A DNA stretch of 64,000 bases, taken from Paenibacillus contaminans. GTDB taxonomy: Bacteria; Bacillota; Bacilli; Paenibacillales; NBRC-103111. This document shows, one piece after another, positions 26,283 through 35,174 of the stretch. Numbering within the stretch: the first letter of the stretch is position 1; the number at the start of each line of letters is the position of its first letter. Under the pieces are notes generated by a model, which did not search any database, was not told the DNA's origin, and saw nothing but the letters and a program-made list of their open reading frames with translations. Where the stretch lies: assembly GCF_003285015.1 (NCBI RefSeq), contig NZ_QMFB01000008.1, forward strand, positions 124,001 to 188,000, written 5' to 3'. A program made the position numbers and the translations under genes.

Positions 26283-28169
26283 ATGCAGCTTTATTTTACG
26301 GGAGAGACGGACGGTTTGCTGCAAGGCGCGGCGATTATAGCCGGGGAGCTGGGTATCGAATTGACGTCGGAAGGACGTCCGGTTGAGGTTGTGCAAGGCG
26401 CTGTTGATAAGCTGGAAGTAAGCGGGGATGGAAGCGGCTTTCGTATCGTATGCGGAAAGAAGGCTCACTTTTACCGGGCGCTCGGCCTGCTGGCGGAAGC
26501 GTGCCGCGAGAGCGGAACGTTCCGCATCGAGGAGACGCCGCAATTTACGATGAACGGGCCGATGTTCGACGTATCCCAAGGCAACGCGGTTATGAAGACG
26601 GATACGGTCAAGCTGTTTCTGCGCAAAATGGCCCTGATGGGTATGGATATGATCATGCTTTATGCGGAAGACAGCTACGATGTCAAAGAGCAGCCTTACT
26701 TCGGCTATATGCGGGGACGTTACTCGCAGGACGAACTGAGGGAGCTTGATGATTATGCCGATTTGTTCGGCATCGAGATGATTCCTTGCATCCAGACGCT
26801 GAGCCATTTGCGCGACGCTCTGAAATGGCATGCCTTCCTCGACATTAAAGACGATGAGGAGACGATGCTCGTCGGTTATGAGAGAACGTACGAGTTCATC
26901 GAGCAGATGATCGTGGCCGCTTCCTCTCCGGTTCGCACGAAGCGGATTCACATCGGGATGGATGAAGCCTGGAAGCTCGGACTTGGCCGTTATTTGGAGA
27001 AGAACGGCTACAGCCCCAAATTCGACATTATGAACGAGCATTTGAAGAGGGTACTCGCGATAACGGATAAGCACGGGCTGAAGCCGATGATGTGGAGCGA
27101 CATGTATTTCCGCGCAGGCTCCAAGACGGGAGATTATTACGATAAAAACGGCGTCATTCCGGATGAGGTTATCCAAAATATCCCTCCCGGCGTGCAGCAA
27201 GTATATTGGGATTATTATCACTATGACGAATCGTTCTATGAGGAATGGATCGAACGTCATGAGCGTTTCGGCGCTAAGCCGGTGTTTGCCGGCGGTATTT
27301 GGAACTGGAAAGGATTTTGCCTCAATTACGGCGCTACGTTCGCTTCGACGGAGGCGGCTTTGAACGTCTGTAAAAGGAAAGGCGTTACGGAAATCATCGC
27401 CACGCTGTGGGGAGACGACGGCACCGAATGCGATTGGCATGCGGCCATGCTCGGCCTGCAGCTGTTCGCGGAGCACGGGTTCGCCGAGAAGCTGGACGAG
27501 GAAAAGCTGAGGCGGCGGTTCGAATTTTGCACGGGAGCCCGTTACGACGACTTCATAAACATCAAATATTTGGATGAAACGCCAGGGATTTCGCCGGGTA
27601 ATCTGGAGACGTACAATACGTCCCGTTACTTGCTCTGGCAAAATGTGATGGCCGGTTTGTTCGACCGGAACATCCGCGGTCTGGGGATGTCCGAGCATTA
27701 CGCCAAATGGGAAAAGGAAATGGAAACTTACGCCGGACGCAACGGCGAGCTTAACTTCGTCTTCGAGCTGTACCGCAGGCTTTGCGCGGTGCTGAGCGTG
27801 AAGGCGGATATGGGGAACCGGATAAGCGACGCGTATAAAGCAGGAGACAGGGGCTTGTTATCGGCCATTGCCGAAAAAGAGCTGCCGGAGCTTGCCGTAA
27901 AAGCGCGCGCGCTGCGCGAATATCACCGCAAATGCTGGCATCAGGCGAACAAAGCGTTCGGCTGGGATGTGATGGACGTGCGTTACGGCGGCTTGCTGAT
28001 GAGTATCGATACCGCGGTCGAACGGATCGGCGATTACTTGGCCGGCAGAGCCGAACGGCTGGAGGAGCTCGAGGAGGAGCGTCTGCCGTTCAACGGCAAA
28101 GACGGTTTGGTCGATTGCTATTATTACCATTATATGCCGTCTGCCAGCAGGGTGGCGCAGCACTACTAG
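26283..28169 (+). CDS. GH20 beta-N-acetylhexosaminidase
   Basis: 628 residues. N-terminal GH20b-like domain, then a TIM barrel with the family hallmark H223-I-G-M-D227-E228, the Asp-Glu pair that performs substrate-assisted catalysis. ALWGDDG-type and WDYYHYDE segments also fit. The C-terminal 250 residues are helical. No signal peptide, so it works on imported amino-sugar oligosaccharides. ATG at 26283 is nine bases from GGGAGAG; ATG 26265 has no spaced site. It precedes the deacetylase-like gene by 113 bases and may share its transcript. Confidence 0.9.
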   Translation: MQLYFTGETDGLLQGAAIIAGELGIELTSEGRPVEVVQGAVDKLEVSGDGSGFRIVCGKKAHFYRALGLLAEACRESGTFRIEETPQFTMNGPMFDVSQGNAVMKTDTVKLFLRKMALMGMDMIMLYAEDSYDVKEQPYFGYMRGRYSQDELRELDDYADLFGIEMIPCIQTLSHLRDALKWHAFLDIKDDEETMLVGYERTYEFIEQMIVAASSPVRTKRIHIGMDEAWKLGLGRYLEKNGYSPKFDIMNEHLKRVLAITDKHGLKPMMWSDMYFRAGSKTGDYYDKNGVIPDEVIQNIPPGVQQVYWDYYHYDESFYEEWIERHERFGAKPVFAGGIWNWKGFCLNYGATFASTEAALNVCKRKGVTEIIATLWGDDGTECDWHAAMLGLQLFAEHGFAEKLDEEKLRRRFEFCTGARYDDFINIKYLDETPGISPGNLETYNTSRYLLWQNVMAGLFDRNIRGLGMSEHYAKWEKEMETYAGRNGELNFVFELYRRLCAVLSVKADMGNRISDAYKAGDRGLLSAIAEKELPELAVKARALREYHRKCWHQANKAFGWDVMDVRYGGLLMSIDTAVERIGDYLAGRAERLEELEEERLPFNGKDGLVDCYYYHYMPSASRVAQHY

Positions 28170-28282
28170 ATTTAATAATCGGAGCAGCGGACGATATTGC
28201 AAGGGAAGCGGGGGCTTGCCGTTTTGATGACGGCAGCTCCTGCTTACGGTTATTTTTTGATATCAGGAGGTGTTTATCGATC

Positions 28283-30025
28283 GTGCGGGACGTTATGAAA
28301 AGATATGAACGCTATGAGGCGACGGGCAACCGGAAGCTCGTTCTGGTAACGAATGAAACGGATGAAGCGGCTGCCGCTTTGTTCGATTTGGCGATCCTTC
28401 CCGCTTTGAATCATTACGGCATGCCGTATACGGTTGCCGACGTTTCGACGGGGCGATTTGACCGCTTGCTCGGCGAATGCGCGGCGGTTGTGCTCGCTCA
28501 TGACGGAGTAGCGGCAGCTCTTACAGGCGAGCAGTGGGCGGATATCGCCGAAGCGTGGGAGCGCGGCGCCGGAGCGGTTTGCTTCGACGGGACGCTGGCT
28601 TCGGCCCGTCCGGAAATACGCGCCTTTTTCGGCTCGGCGGAGTTCGAAGAAGCGGCGATCGACGGGATAACCGTCAACGAGTCGACGCATTATATAACGG
28701 AGCTGCAAGCCGCTCCGGTCACGCATGCGCTGCGCAAGCAGGTAAGCGCTTCTTTGGCAGTGCGCCAAAGTATGGAGCCGGGCTTCGTCCCGATTGCGGA
28801 AGCCGGAGGAGGACGCGTTGCGGCGGCTGCGTTTCAGCCCGCTGAGAGCCGGGAAGGCGAAGGGGCAGGTCGCCGTGCGGCGTTGTATTTTTCGCCGGCG
28901 CTGTGGATGAAGCAGCATTTCGGCCATGCGATGGGGCTGGACGATCTGCTGTGGAGAAGTCTGGTCTGGACGGCCAAAAAGCCGTTCGCCAGCTTGATGA
29001 TGCCGCCGTTCGCGGTTTGCCGCGTCGACGATGCGATCGGCTCCTACGACAGCTTCGATTATGTCCGCGTTCTGAACGAGTACGGCTGGATTCCCAATAT
29101 CGGCGTATTCGTGAACGAAATCGGCGAGGCCGAAGGGGCTGCGATGAAACGTTACCACGACGGGCGTAAAGCGGAATTCAGCGCCCATTCCTTCCACGAG
29201 CTGGAGGAGGGAACGCCGGATCAAATCTATCTGCAGCATGACGGAACCGAATACGGCGTAAGCGAGCTGCAGGAGCATTTTCGGCGGCTGGATGCTTTCT
29301 ATGACAGGCTGGGCATAACGCCTTCGCGAACCGTCAACATTCACTATGACGAGCTCGGGCTTAACAGCCTTCCGTTCCTGCTGAAGCGGGATCAGCCTTT
29401 CATGATGGCGCTTATCCCGTTCGGGGTGCATTGGTATGCGAACAGCTATTCCTGGGAGCCGTATCCGTACGGCCATCAAGGGTTCAATTACGGTCCGATG
29501 GACCCGGATCACCGGTTCTGGAACGCCGTAGGACATCATCTCGGCGCGTATAAGACGCCGGATGCGGGAATGGGGCCAGGCGAGTTTCTGGGAAGCTGTA
29601 CGGTGTTCAACGGGGAAAACGAGCGGAACGATCTTGAAGCCGCCATCTCCAGAGGGGTCACGGCCGTCAAGCTGGGCGTTTCCAGCGGCTTCTTCGGGAC
29701 GCTGATGACGCATGAGCAGCGCATCGCGGTTCTAAATCCCGAAGAATGGCGGACGATCATCGAAGGCATCCATGACGGGCTGGCAGGTTGGACGCTTTTT
29801 TACCGGGGATATGACGAAATTGCCGCCTACTGCAAGGACAAGGCCAGAACAAGGATCGCCGGGACGCGTTTCGACGAGCGGAGCGGGGAGTTGATCGTCG
29901 AGCTTGAAGGAATTTCGGAGAAAGGGCTGTACGTATGCGTTTATCGCGACGAGGCGGAACGTGCGAGCTGCGAGTTTGTGAGAACGGCGCCGTTCTCAGG
30001 GCGGCTGACAAGCGAGACGCTTTAG
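28283..30025 (+). CDS. Unrecognised protein with polysaccharide-deacetylase-like features
   Basis: 580 residues. I do not recognise the family. Residues 1-150 look like a Rossmann or glutamine-amidotransferase-like domain (alternating strands, VLVTNET, GAGAVCFDG). The middle has CRVDDAIGSYD and FSAHSFHE, reminiscent of the Asp pair and HxxxH metal motifs of NodB deacetylases. No signal peptide. GTG at 28283 is the start because AGGAGGTG lies ten bases before it; the frame is open further upstream inside the GH20 gene. Next to GH20, so a role in amino-sugar glycan breakdown is a guess. Confidence 0.75.
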   Translation: MRDVMKRYERYEATGNRKLVLVTNETDEAAAALFDLAILPALNHYGMPYTVADVSTGRFDRLLGECAAVVLAHDGVAAALTGEQWADIAEAWERGAGAVCFDGTLASARPEIRAFFGSAEFEEAAIDGITVNESTHYITELQAAPVTHALRKQVSASLAVRQSMEPGFVPIAEAGGGRVAAAAFQPAESREGEGAGRRAALYFSPALWMKQHFGHAMGLDDLLWRSLVWTAKKPFASLMMPPFAVCRVDDAIGSYDSFDYVRVLNEYGWIPNIGVFVNEIGEAEGAAMKRYHDGRKAEFSAHSFHELEEGTPDQIYLQHDGTEYGVSELQEHFRRLDAFYDRLGITPSRTVNIHYDELGLNSLPFLLKRDQPFMMALIPFGVHWYANSYSWEPYPYGHQGFNYGPMDPDHRFWNAVGHHLGAYKTPDAGMGPGEFLGSCTVFNGENERNDLEAAISRGVTAVKLGVSSGFFGTLMTHEQRIAVLNPEEWRTIIEGIHDGLAGWTLFYRGYDEIAAYCKDKARTRIAGTRFDERSGELIVELEGISEKGLYVCVYRDEAERASCEFVRTAPFSGRLTSETL

Positions 30026-30189
30026 CGGGTACGCGGACGATAGAAAGCGGCTGCTCCCGTTAACCGGGAGAGGCTTAGAGAAAGGTTGTACCGAAATCGT
30101 ACATATATTTCCGCCGGTGTGGAAACATACAGCAAGGTGCTGAGCGTTCAGCTTACCGAACATGACATGCGGCAAGGAGTGTAGGTCGA

Positions 30190-30990
30190 TTGAAACGTTT
30201 TTGGATAGCGGTGTTGCCGGCCCTTGTGCTTTCGATCGCGCTAGCGTTTACCGTTTCGGCGCAAGAGCGGGGTCCTTACCATTTCGGGTTCAAGAAAAGC
30301 AGAAACGGCCAGCTCCCCTCGATTAACGAGGAAGGTTTCAAGGATATTATCGATAAGCACGGGGCGGTCTTTTTAGGGGATACGAACAGCAAGGCGCTTT
30401 ATCTTACGTTCGATAACGGCTACGAGAACGGGTTTACGCCGCGGATTTTGGATACGCTCAAGGAGAAAAAAGTGCCGGCCGCTTTTTTCGTGACGGGTCA
30501 GTTCGTCCGCGAGCAGCCCGAGCTGCTGAAGCGAATGACGGCGGAGGGGCATATTATCGGCAATCACTCCTGGAGCCATCCGGACATGACGACGATATCC
30601 GACGGAAAAATCAAAGAAGAGCTCGATAAAGTCAAAGAGACGGCGCTGCGCGTTTCCGGCCAGCAGGATATGACGTTTCTTCGTCCGCCTCGCGGCGTTT
30701 TCAGCGAAAGAACGCTTGCGGTAACGAAAGAGCTGGGGTATACGAACGTGTTCTGGTCCCTTGCTTACATGGACTGGGACGTCAACGCCCAGAAAGGCGG
30801 ACAGTACGCTTACGATAAGGTGATGAGCCAGCTGCATCCGGGAGCGGTCATGCTGCTGCATTCGATATCGCGGGACAATACCGAGGCGCTCGGCCGGATC
30901 ATTGACGGGGCGCGAAAGCAAGGGTATGAATTTTACAGCCTGCGCCAGCTGAAAGGGGTAAAGCCGGAGAATGAATTGCCGGGCATATGA
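30190..30990 (+). CDS. pdaA: PdaA-type N-acetylmuramic acid deacetylase
   Basis: 266 residues with a signal peptide (about 1-25). The NodB domain has TFDNGYENG and NHSWSHPD, the variants found in PdaA, which de-acetylates muramic acid in spore cortex so that the delta-lactam can form, a mark needed for germination. TTG start at 30190, with AAGGAG ten bases upstream. A weak sigma-G-like pair lies near 30103-30132. Followed by a strong terminator, so it ends its unit. Confidence 0.9.
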   Translation: MKRFWIAVLPALVLSIALAFTVSAQERGPYHFGFKKSRNGQLPSINEEGFKDIIDKHGAVFLGDTNSKALYLTFDNGYENGFTPRILDTLKEKKVPAAFFVTGQFVREQPELLKRMTAEGHIIGNHSWSHPDMTTISDGKIKEELDKVKETALRVSGQQDMTFLRPPRGVFSERTLAVTKELGYTNVFWSLAYMDWDVNAQKGGQYAYDKVMSQLHPGAVMLLHSISRDNTEALGRIIDGARKQGYEFYSLRQLKGVKPENELPGI

Positions 30991-30992
30991 AT

Positions 30993-31032
30993 AAAAAAGC
31001 CGTATCCATGCAAGACGGGTACGGCTTTTTTT
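30993..31032 (+). terminator. Terminator after pdaA
   Basis: AAAAAGCCGTA.CC / GGGTACGGCTTTTTTT stem with an eight-base loop, two bases after the stop. Confidence 0.9.
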
Positions 31033-31307
31033 GCGCGGATTAATGCTGAAAAGCGATTTCCAAAAGGGTGGCCGCGCCGCTAAGCAATCCTTCGCAATAG
31101 GGAACGATGTCCTTATCGAAATGGTAAAGAAATGTGCATGAAAGTAAACATAAGGTTATAGAGATGCGTTAAGCATCGAAATTATAATACATGAAACGGC
31201 GTACCGCTTGGCGCAAGCGCCGAATCGCGCGCGCCGCTGATTTCCGGCGGGGCGGTTGCCGCATATCGGGCGCTTATTTCACGTTTCAAATGCGAAAGGG
31301 GAGCATC

Positions 31308-33041
31308 ATGAAATTACGCAGCAGCGAATGGTTCAATAACGAGAATGCCGAATTGACGTTTCAGCATCGTTCCGCCATGCGGGCGATGGGGCATAATCCC
31401 GATACCTTTGCGGGCAAGCCGATTATCGGCATTTTCAATGCTTGGAACGATTTTAACAGCTGTAATTATCCGCATAAGGAATTGGTGGAATACGTAAAAA
31501 GAGGCGTGCTGCTGGCAGGCGGTTATCCGATCGAGCTTCATACGATTTCTACGCCTTCCGATTTTATGAAGCCGTCCGATTTGCTGTACCGCAATCTGCT
31601 TTCCATGGATTTGGAGGAAAGCGTCCGTTCGCAGCCGATCGACGGCGTCGTGATGTTATGCGAATGCGACAAAACGGTGCCGGGCCAACTAATGGCGGCG
31701 GCAAGCTGCGATCTCCCGGCCTTGCAATTGGCCGCCGGCCATCGTTCGTCAGGCAGCTTCCGCGGCAAGACGGTCAATTACGGCACGGACCTGTGGAAAT
31801 ACTCGGACGACTATAAAGCGGGACTGTTGTCCGAAGAAGAATGGCAGGAGCTGGAGCGGTCGATTTCCTGCACCTTGGGCGGTTGTCCGGTCATGGGCTC
31901 GGCCTCGACGATGAAGAGCTTGTCCGAAATGCTCGGGATGATGCTGCCCGGGACGTCGAGCATTCCGGCTACCGATGCCAGGCGCAAAATTGCGGCCGAA
32001 GCGACAGGTTTGCGAATCGTCGAAATGGTACGGGAAAATCTCACGCCATCCCGGTTGATGACGGAGCAGGCCTTTCACAATGCGATTAAGCTTCTGGCGG
32101 CAATGGGAGGCTCGACGAATGCGGCCATTCATTTGACGGCTATTGCAGGCAGGCTCGGCATCCGCATTCCGATCGATCGGTATGCCGAGTTGACGGAACA
32201 GGTGCCGTTAATCGTCAACCTGCAGCCCAGCGGATCGTACAGTATGGACGATTTTTACAAGGCCGGAGGATTGCGGCGGGTCATCCATAATCTGATGCCG
32301 ATGCTCGATCAAGACTGCTTGGGCTGCACCGGCGAAACGATCGGGCGCATTTACGGCTCGGACATGCCGGAATACGAATCGACCGCCGAGGTTATCACCG
32401 CGCTTGGCGCACCTTTTAAAGAGCGTGCCAGTCTGGGCATTTTGAAAGGAAACTTAGCGCCGCAAGGAGCGGTTATCAAAAAATCCGCCGTATCGCCTCA
32501 CTTGTTCAAGCATCGCGGCCAAGCCGTCGTTTTCGAGAGTTATACGGATATGCTGGCGCGTATCGACAGCGACGAGCTTGAGGTGACCGCCGATCATGTG
32601 CTCGTGCTGAAGTATTGCGGACCGGTGGCGATGGGGATGCCTGAATGGGGCTCCATTCCGATTCCGGCGAAGCTGCTGAAGCAAGGCGTGCGCGATATGG
32701 TTCGAATCAGCGATGCCCGAATGAGCGGGACCAGCTACGGCGCCGTCATTTTGCATGCGGCACCGGAGGCGGCGGTCGGAGGACCGCTTGCGATTGTGGA
32801 GAACGGCGACTGGATCGAGCTCGATATCGAAGCGTCGACGGTTCGGTTGCTGCTTGAGGACGAAGAAATCGCAGCGAGGCTGGCGGCTTGGCAGCCGCCT
32901 GAGGCTCAGCATAAGCGCGGCTATCCGCGGTTATTCGCAGACCATACGCTGCAGGCGCCGGAAGGCTGCGATTTGGACGTTCTGCGTCCCGCCAGCAAGG
33001 AGGAAGCGGCTTTCGTGCCGCCGATCGTAGGCAGGGGGTAA
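31308..33041 (+). CDS. IlvD/Edd-family dehydratase (probable sugar-acid dehydratase)
   Basis: 577 residues. Family landmarks: CECDKTVPG and GGCPVMGSAST supply cysteines for the Fe-S cluster, and DARMSGTSYG is the conserved C-terminal block. Enzymes of this family remove water from dihydroxy acids in branched-chain amino-acid synthesis or from aldonic acids such as arabonate and xylonate. The glycan-related neighbours and absence of ilv genes favour a sugar acid. ATG at 31308 follows AGGGGAG; the frame is open to 31191 without a site. Confidence 0.85.
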   Translation: MKLRSSEWFNNENAELTFQHRSAMRAMGHNPDTFAGKPIIGIFNAWNDFNSCNYPHKELVEYVKRGVLLAGGYPIELHTISTPSDFMKPSDLLYRNLLSMDLEESVRSQPIDGVVMLCECDKTVPGQLMAAASCDLPALQLAAGHRSSGSFRGKTVNYGTDLWKYSDDYKAGLLSEEEWQELERSISCTLGGCPVMGSASTMKSLSEMLGMMLPGTSSIPATDARRKIAAEATGLRIVEMVRENLTPSRLMTEQAFHNAIKLLAAMGGSTNAAIHLTAIAGRLGIRIPIDRYAELTEQVPLIVNLQPSGSYSMDDFYKAGGLRRVIHNLMPMLDQDCLGCTGETIGRIYGSDMPEYESTAEVITALGAPFKERASLGILKGNLAPQGAVIKKSAVSPHLFKHRGQAVVFESYTDMLARIDSDELEVTADHVLVLKYCGPVAMGMPEWGSIPIPAKLLKQGVRDMVRISDARMSGTSYGAVILHAAPEAAVGGPLAIVENGDWIELDIEASTVRLLLEDEEIAARLAAWQPPEAQHKRGYPRLFADHTLQAPEGCDLDVLRPASKEEAAFVPPIVGRG

Positions 33042-33282
33042 ACGCGCGGATGCCCGCGCCGACCATAGAACGCTGCGAAGGCTGCGGGGATCCGCATTTT
33101 TCGGAGGTTAACGCGCAAAGGAATGTTCGTTAACGCCGCATTGCCGGTCTGAGCAGGTAATGAGTCAATGCCGCATTTAAGAATCAGAGCAGACAGTGGG
33201 TCAAAGATGGAGGTAACTACTGGCGAACACCGGCTATTAATAAGCGCCGTAGTGCCGGATTCGGGCAGATCTCCTCTGCATG
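33042..33282. other. Start of the long intergenic repeat island
   Basis: No gene seen. The sequence leads into the repeats at 33283-33472 and 33511-33840; open frames across it change phase between repeat copies and lack ribosome sites. Confidence 0.5.
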
Positions 33283-33472
33283 CTGTAGTCCGAAATTGCC
33301 AGCTTGGAGCAAGAGTTCGAGGGTCTCCTTGCGCTGTAGTCCGATTTTGCCTTCTTGGAGAACGGAATCACCGGTGTACCGAGTAAAAAAGCTGCTGCAA
33401 GCGGGCGTTTTCGGACTGCAGGTGAAGAAAGAGAGCCGGACTCGATTCCAATTGTGCAAATTCGGACTGCAG
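33283..33472. repeat. Two direct and two inverted copies of a 17-bp element, 51-bp phased
   Basis: CTGTAGTCCGAAATTGC (33283-33299) and CTGTAGTCCGATTTTGC (33334-33350) are direct copies 51 bases apart. Inverted copies at 33405-33421 and 33456-33472 are also exactly 51 apart. Copy 1 can pair with 4 and copy 2 with 3, giving nested helices with large internal loops. Confidence 0.8.
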
Positions 33473-33510
33473 CGCACGCAAGCGACGAGCGAGGAGGGGG
33501 CAGCTCCGGA

Positions 33511-33840
33511 CGGCGGTAGACGATCGCATGTGAAAATAGAGCTGTACTCGAAAGTTGCTGCTCGCGGCTCCAGATTTGCGTACCGCGCAGCTCCCCGCGC
33601 TCAGAGATTCGCTGTATGACGGCGGTAGGACGATCGTATGCAAAAATAGAACCGTACTCGAAGAGTGCTGCTCGCGGCTCCAGATTTGCATACCGCTCAG
33701 CTCCCCGCGCCCAGGGATTCGCTGTATGACGGCGGTAGGACGATCGCATGCGAAATGAGCCGTACTCGAAGGTTGCTGCTCGCGGCACCAGATTTGCGTA
33801 CAGCAAGCTTCCCTATGCGCAGGTATTCGCTATATGACGG
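33511..33840. repeat. Three tandem copies of a 110-bp repeat
   Basis: Copies start at 33511, 33620 and 33730, each beginning CGGCGGTAG and ending near GCTGTATGA. The third is the most diverged. Unit lengths of 109 and 110 are not multiples of three, so open frames through it are not protein repeats. Confidence 0.9.
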
Positions 33841-33966
33841 CAAACGACCGACCGGAATCGAATAAGCGGGCTGATGCGTTTTTGGTCAAGTATAGCGGAC
33901 ATTCTGCTATTGACAGTCTGTCCGTATAATGGGTCAATCAATATAACGAGAAAGAAGGGCATAACG

Positions 33967-35133
33967 ATGTCGCTTTCGAGGATTACGGAACAGGTGAATG
34001 TCCGGCGAGTTGTACAAGATACGCTGGAGCTCGTAAAGATTGGAAGCGCTACCGGCGATGCGCGAGAGGTTGCGGACCGTTATGCGCGCATGTTGACTGA
34101 GGTCGGCTGCTCGGTTCGGCGTTATGAGTTTATTCCGGACAATCCAACCTTGGTTGCCGTCTGGGGGGAGGAACGAGAAGGCAGGACGATCTTGTTCAAC
34201 GGTCATATGGACGTCGTGCCGCTCGCGCATGACGAGCCTGAAGAGAAGAACGGGCGGGTGTACGGAAGAGGAGCTTGCGATATGAAGGGCTCGCTCGCAT
34301 GCATGCTGGAAGTGCTGCGATGCCTGAAGGAAACGAATACGAAGCTGCCCGGCCGTTTGATCGTCGTTGCGAACAGTTTACACGAAAGTCCGGGAGGCAG
34401 AGGCGAGGATTTGTACGCCCTTCTGGAGCAGGTTCCCGTCCAAGCGGACGCGGTAGTTGTCATGGAGGGCGCTACGACGGATTGCACGATCGCACAGCTA
34501 GGCTCGGCTACCTTCGAAATTGCGATCGAACGCGAAGGAGAGCCTTGCCATCAGCTCTCTGCGCCATCCGGAACGCCACATCCGATAACGGTCGCCGGCG
34601 AAATCGTCAGGCTGCTTGACCAGTGGAACGGAGCGCTTGAGCAAGAGGAAATTGAAGATATCGGGTATGCGTCGTTTTTTGTAGGCGCGATCGAGAGCGG
34701 GCAATTTTACAACCAGCTTCCGAAAAGGGCGGCTTTGACCGGAGTGAGACGTTATAGTCCGGCGGAATCGTTCGAGGAAGTCGAGAGCGCCATGCGAAGC
34801 GGACTTGATGCGATTGCCGCAGCCCGCGGTGTGAGCATCCGGCTCGATATGAAGAAAGTGCGGGACGGGTACCGGATCGACAAGGACAGTCCCGCTGTCC
34901 TCGCTATGCGCCGGGCGGTCACCGCCGTTCGCGGCATCGATTACCCGACGGCAGGCAAAAAAGTCGTGACCGATGCCGGTATTTTTGTCCGGGCCTTGGG
35001 GGTTCCCGCCCTCTGCCACGGACCGGATTTTCGAACCGCGCATGGGGAAGTGGAGTATGTGGAAATCCGCGAGCTGGATTTGACAGTCAAGGCTTACTTG
35101 CAATTTATTACGGAGTTTCTGGAAACGGATTAA
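33967..35133 (+). CDS. M20-family metallohydrolase (ArgE/DapE-like)
   Basis: 388 residues. H80-M-D82 and YGRGACDMKG provide metal ligands of the M20 dizinc site; the last histidine is in TAHGEVEYVEI. The segment that usually reads DEE before the glycine loop reads HES here, so one expected metal-ligand Glu is Ser. Likely hydrolyses an N-acyl or peptide bond in the cytoplasm. AAGGG lies seven bases before the ATG, and a TATAAT lies at 33925-33930. The next gene follows by 41 bases. Confidence 0.85.
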   Translation: MSLSRITEQVNVRRVVQDTLELVKIGSATGDAREVADRYARMLTEVGCSVRRYEFIPDNPTLVAVWGEEREGRTILFNGHMDVVPLAHDEPEEKNGRVYGRGACDMKGSLACMLEVLRCLKETNTKLPGRLIVVANSLHESPGGRGEDLYALLEQVPVQADAVVVMEGATTDCTIAQLGSATFEIAIEREGEPCHQLSAPSGTPHPITVAGEIVRLLDQWNGALEQEEIEDIGYASFFVGAIESGQFYNQLPKRAALTGVRRYSPAESFEEVESAMRSGLDAIAAARGVSIRLDMKKVRDGYRIDKDSPAVLAMRRAVTAVRGIDYPTAGKKVVTDAGIFVRALGVPALCHGPDFRTAHGEVEYVEIRELDLTVKAYLQFITEFLETD

Positions 35134-35174
35134 ACAACAGCCTGGTGCATGAACGCCGGGATAGGAGGTTTGGC

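Noticed and set aside
26238-27698. 486-codon minus-strand frame opposite the GH20 gene
   Set aside because: No ribosome site, Arg/His-rich product and full overlap with a well-conserved GH20 gene; typical antisense shadow in high-GC DNA.
33237-33806. 189-codon minus-strand frame across the repeat island
   Set aside because: It reads through 109-110 base repeats that change frame between copies, has no ribosome site and an Arg-rich, low-complexity product.
33910-33930. TTGACA and TATAAT before the M20 gene as a promoter pair
   Set aside because: Both hexamers are perfect, but only nine bases apart, too close for sigma-A. The TATAAT may still act with a poor -35.
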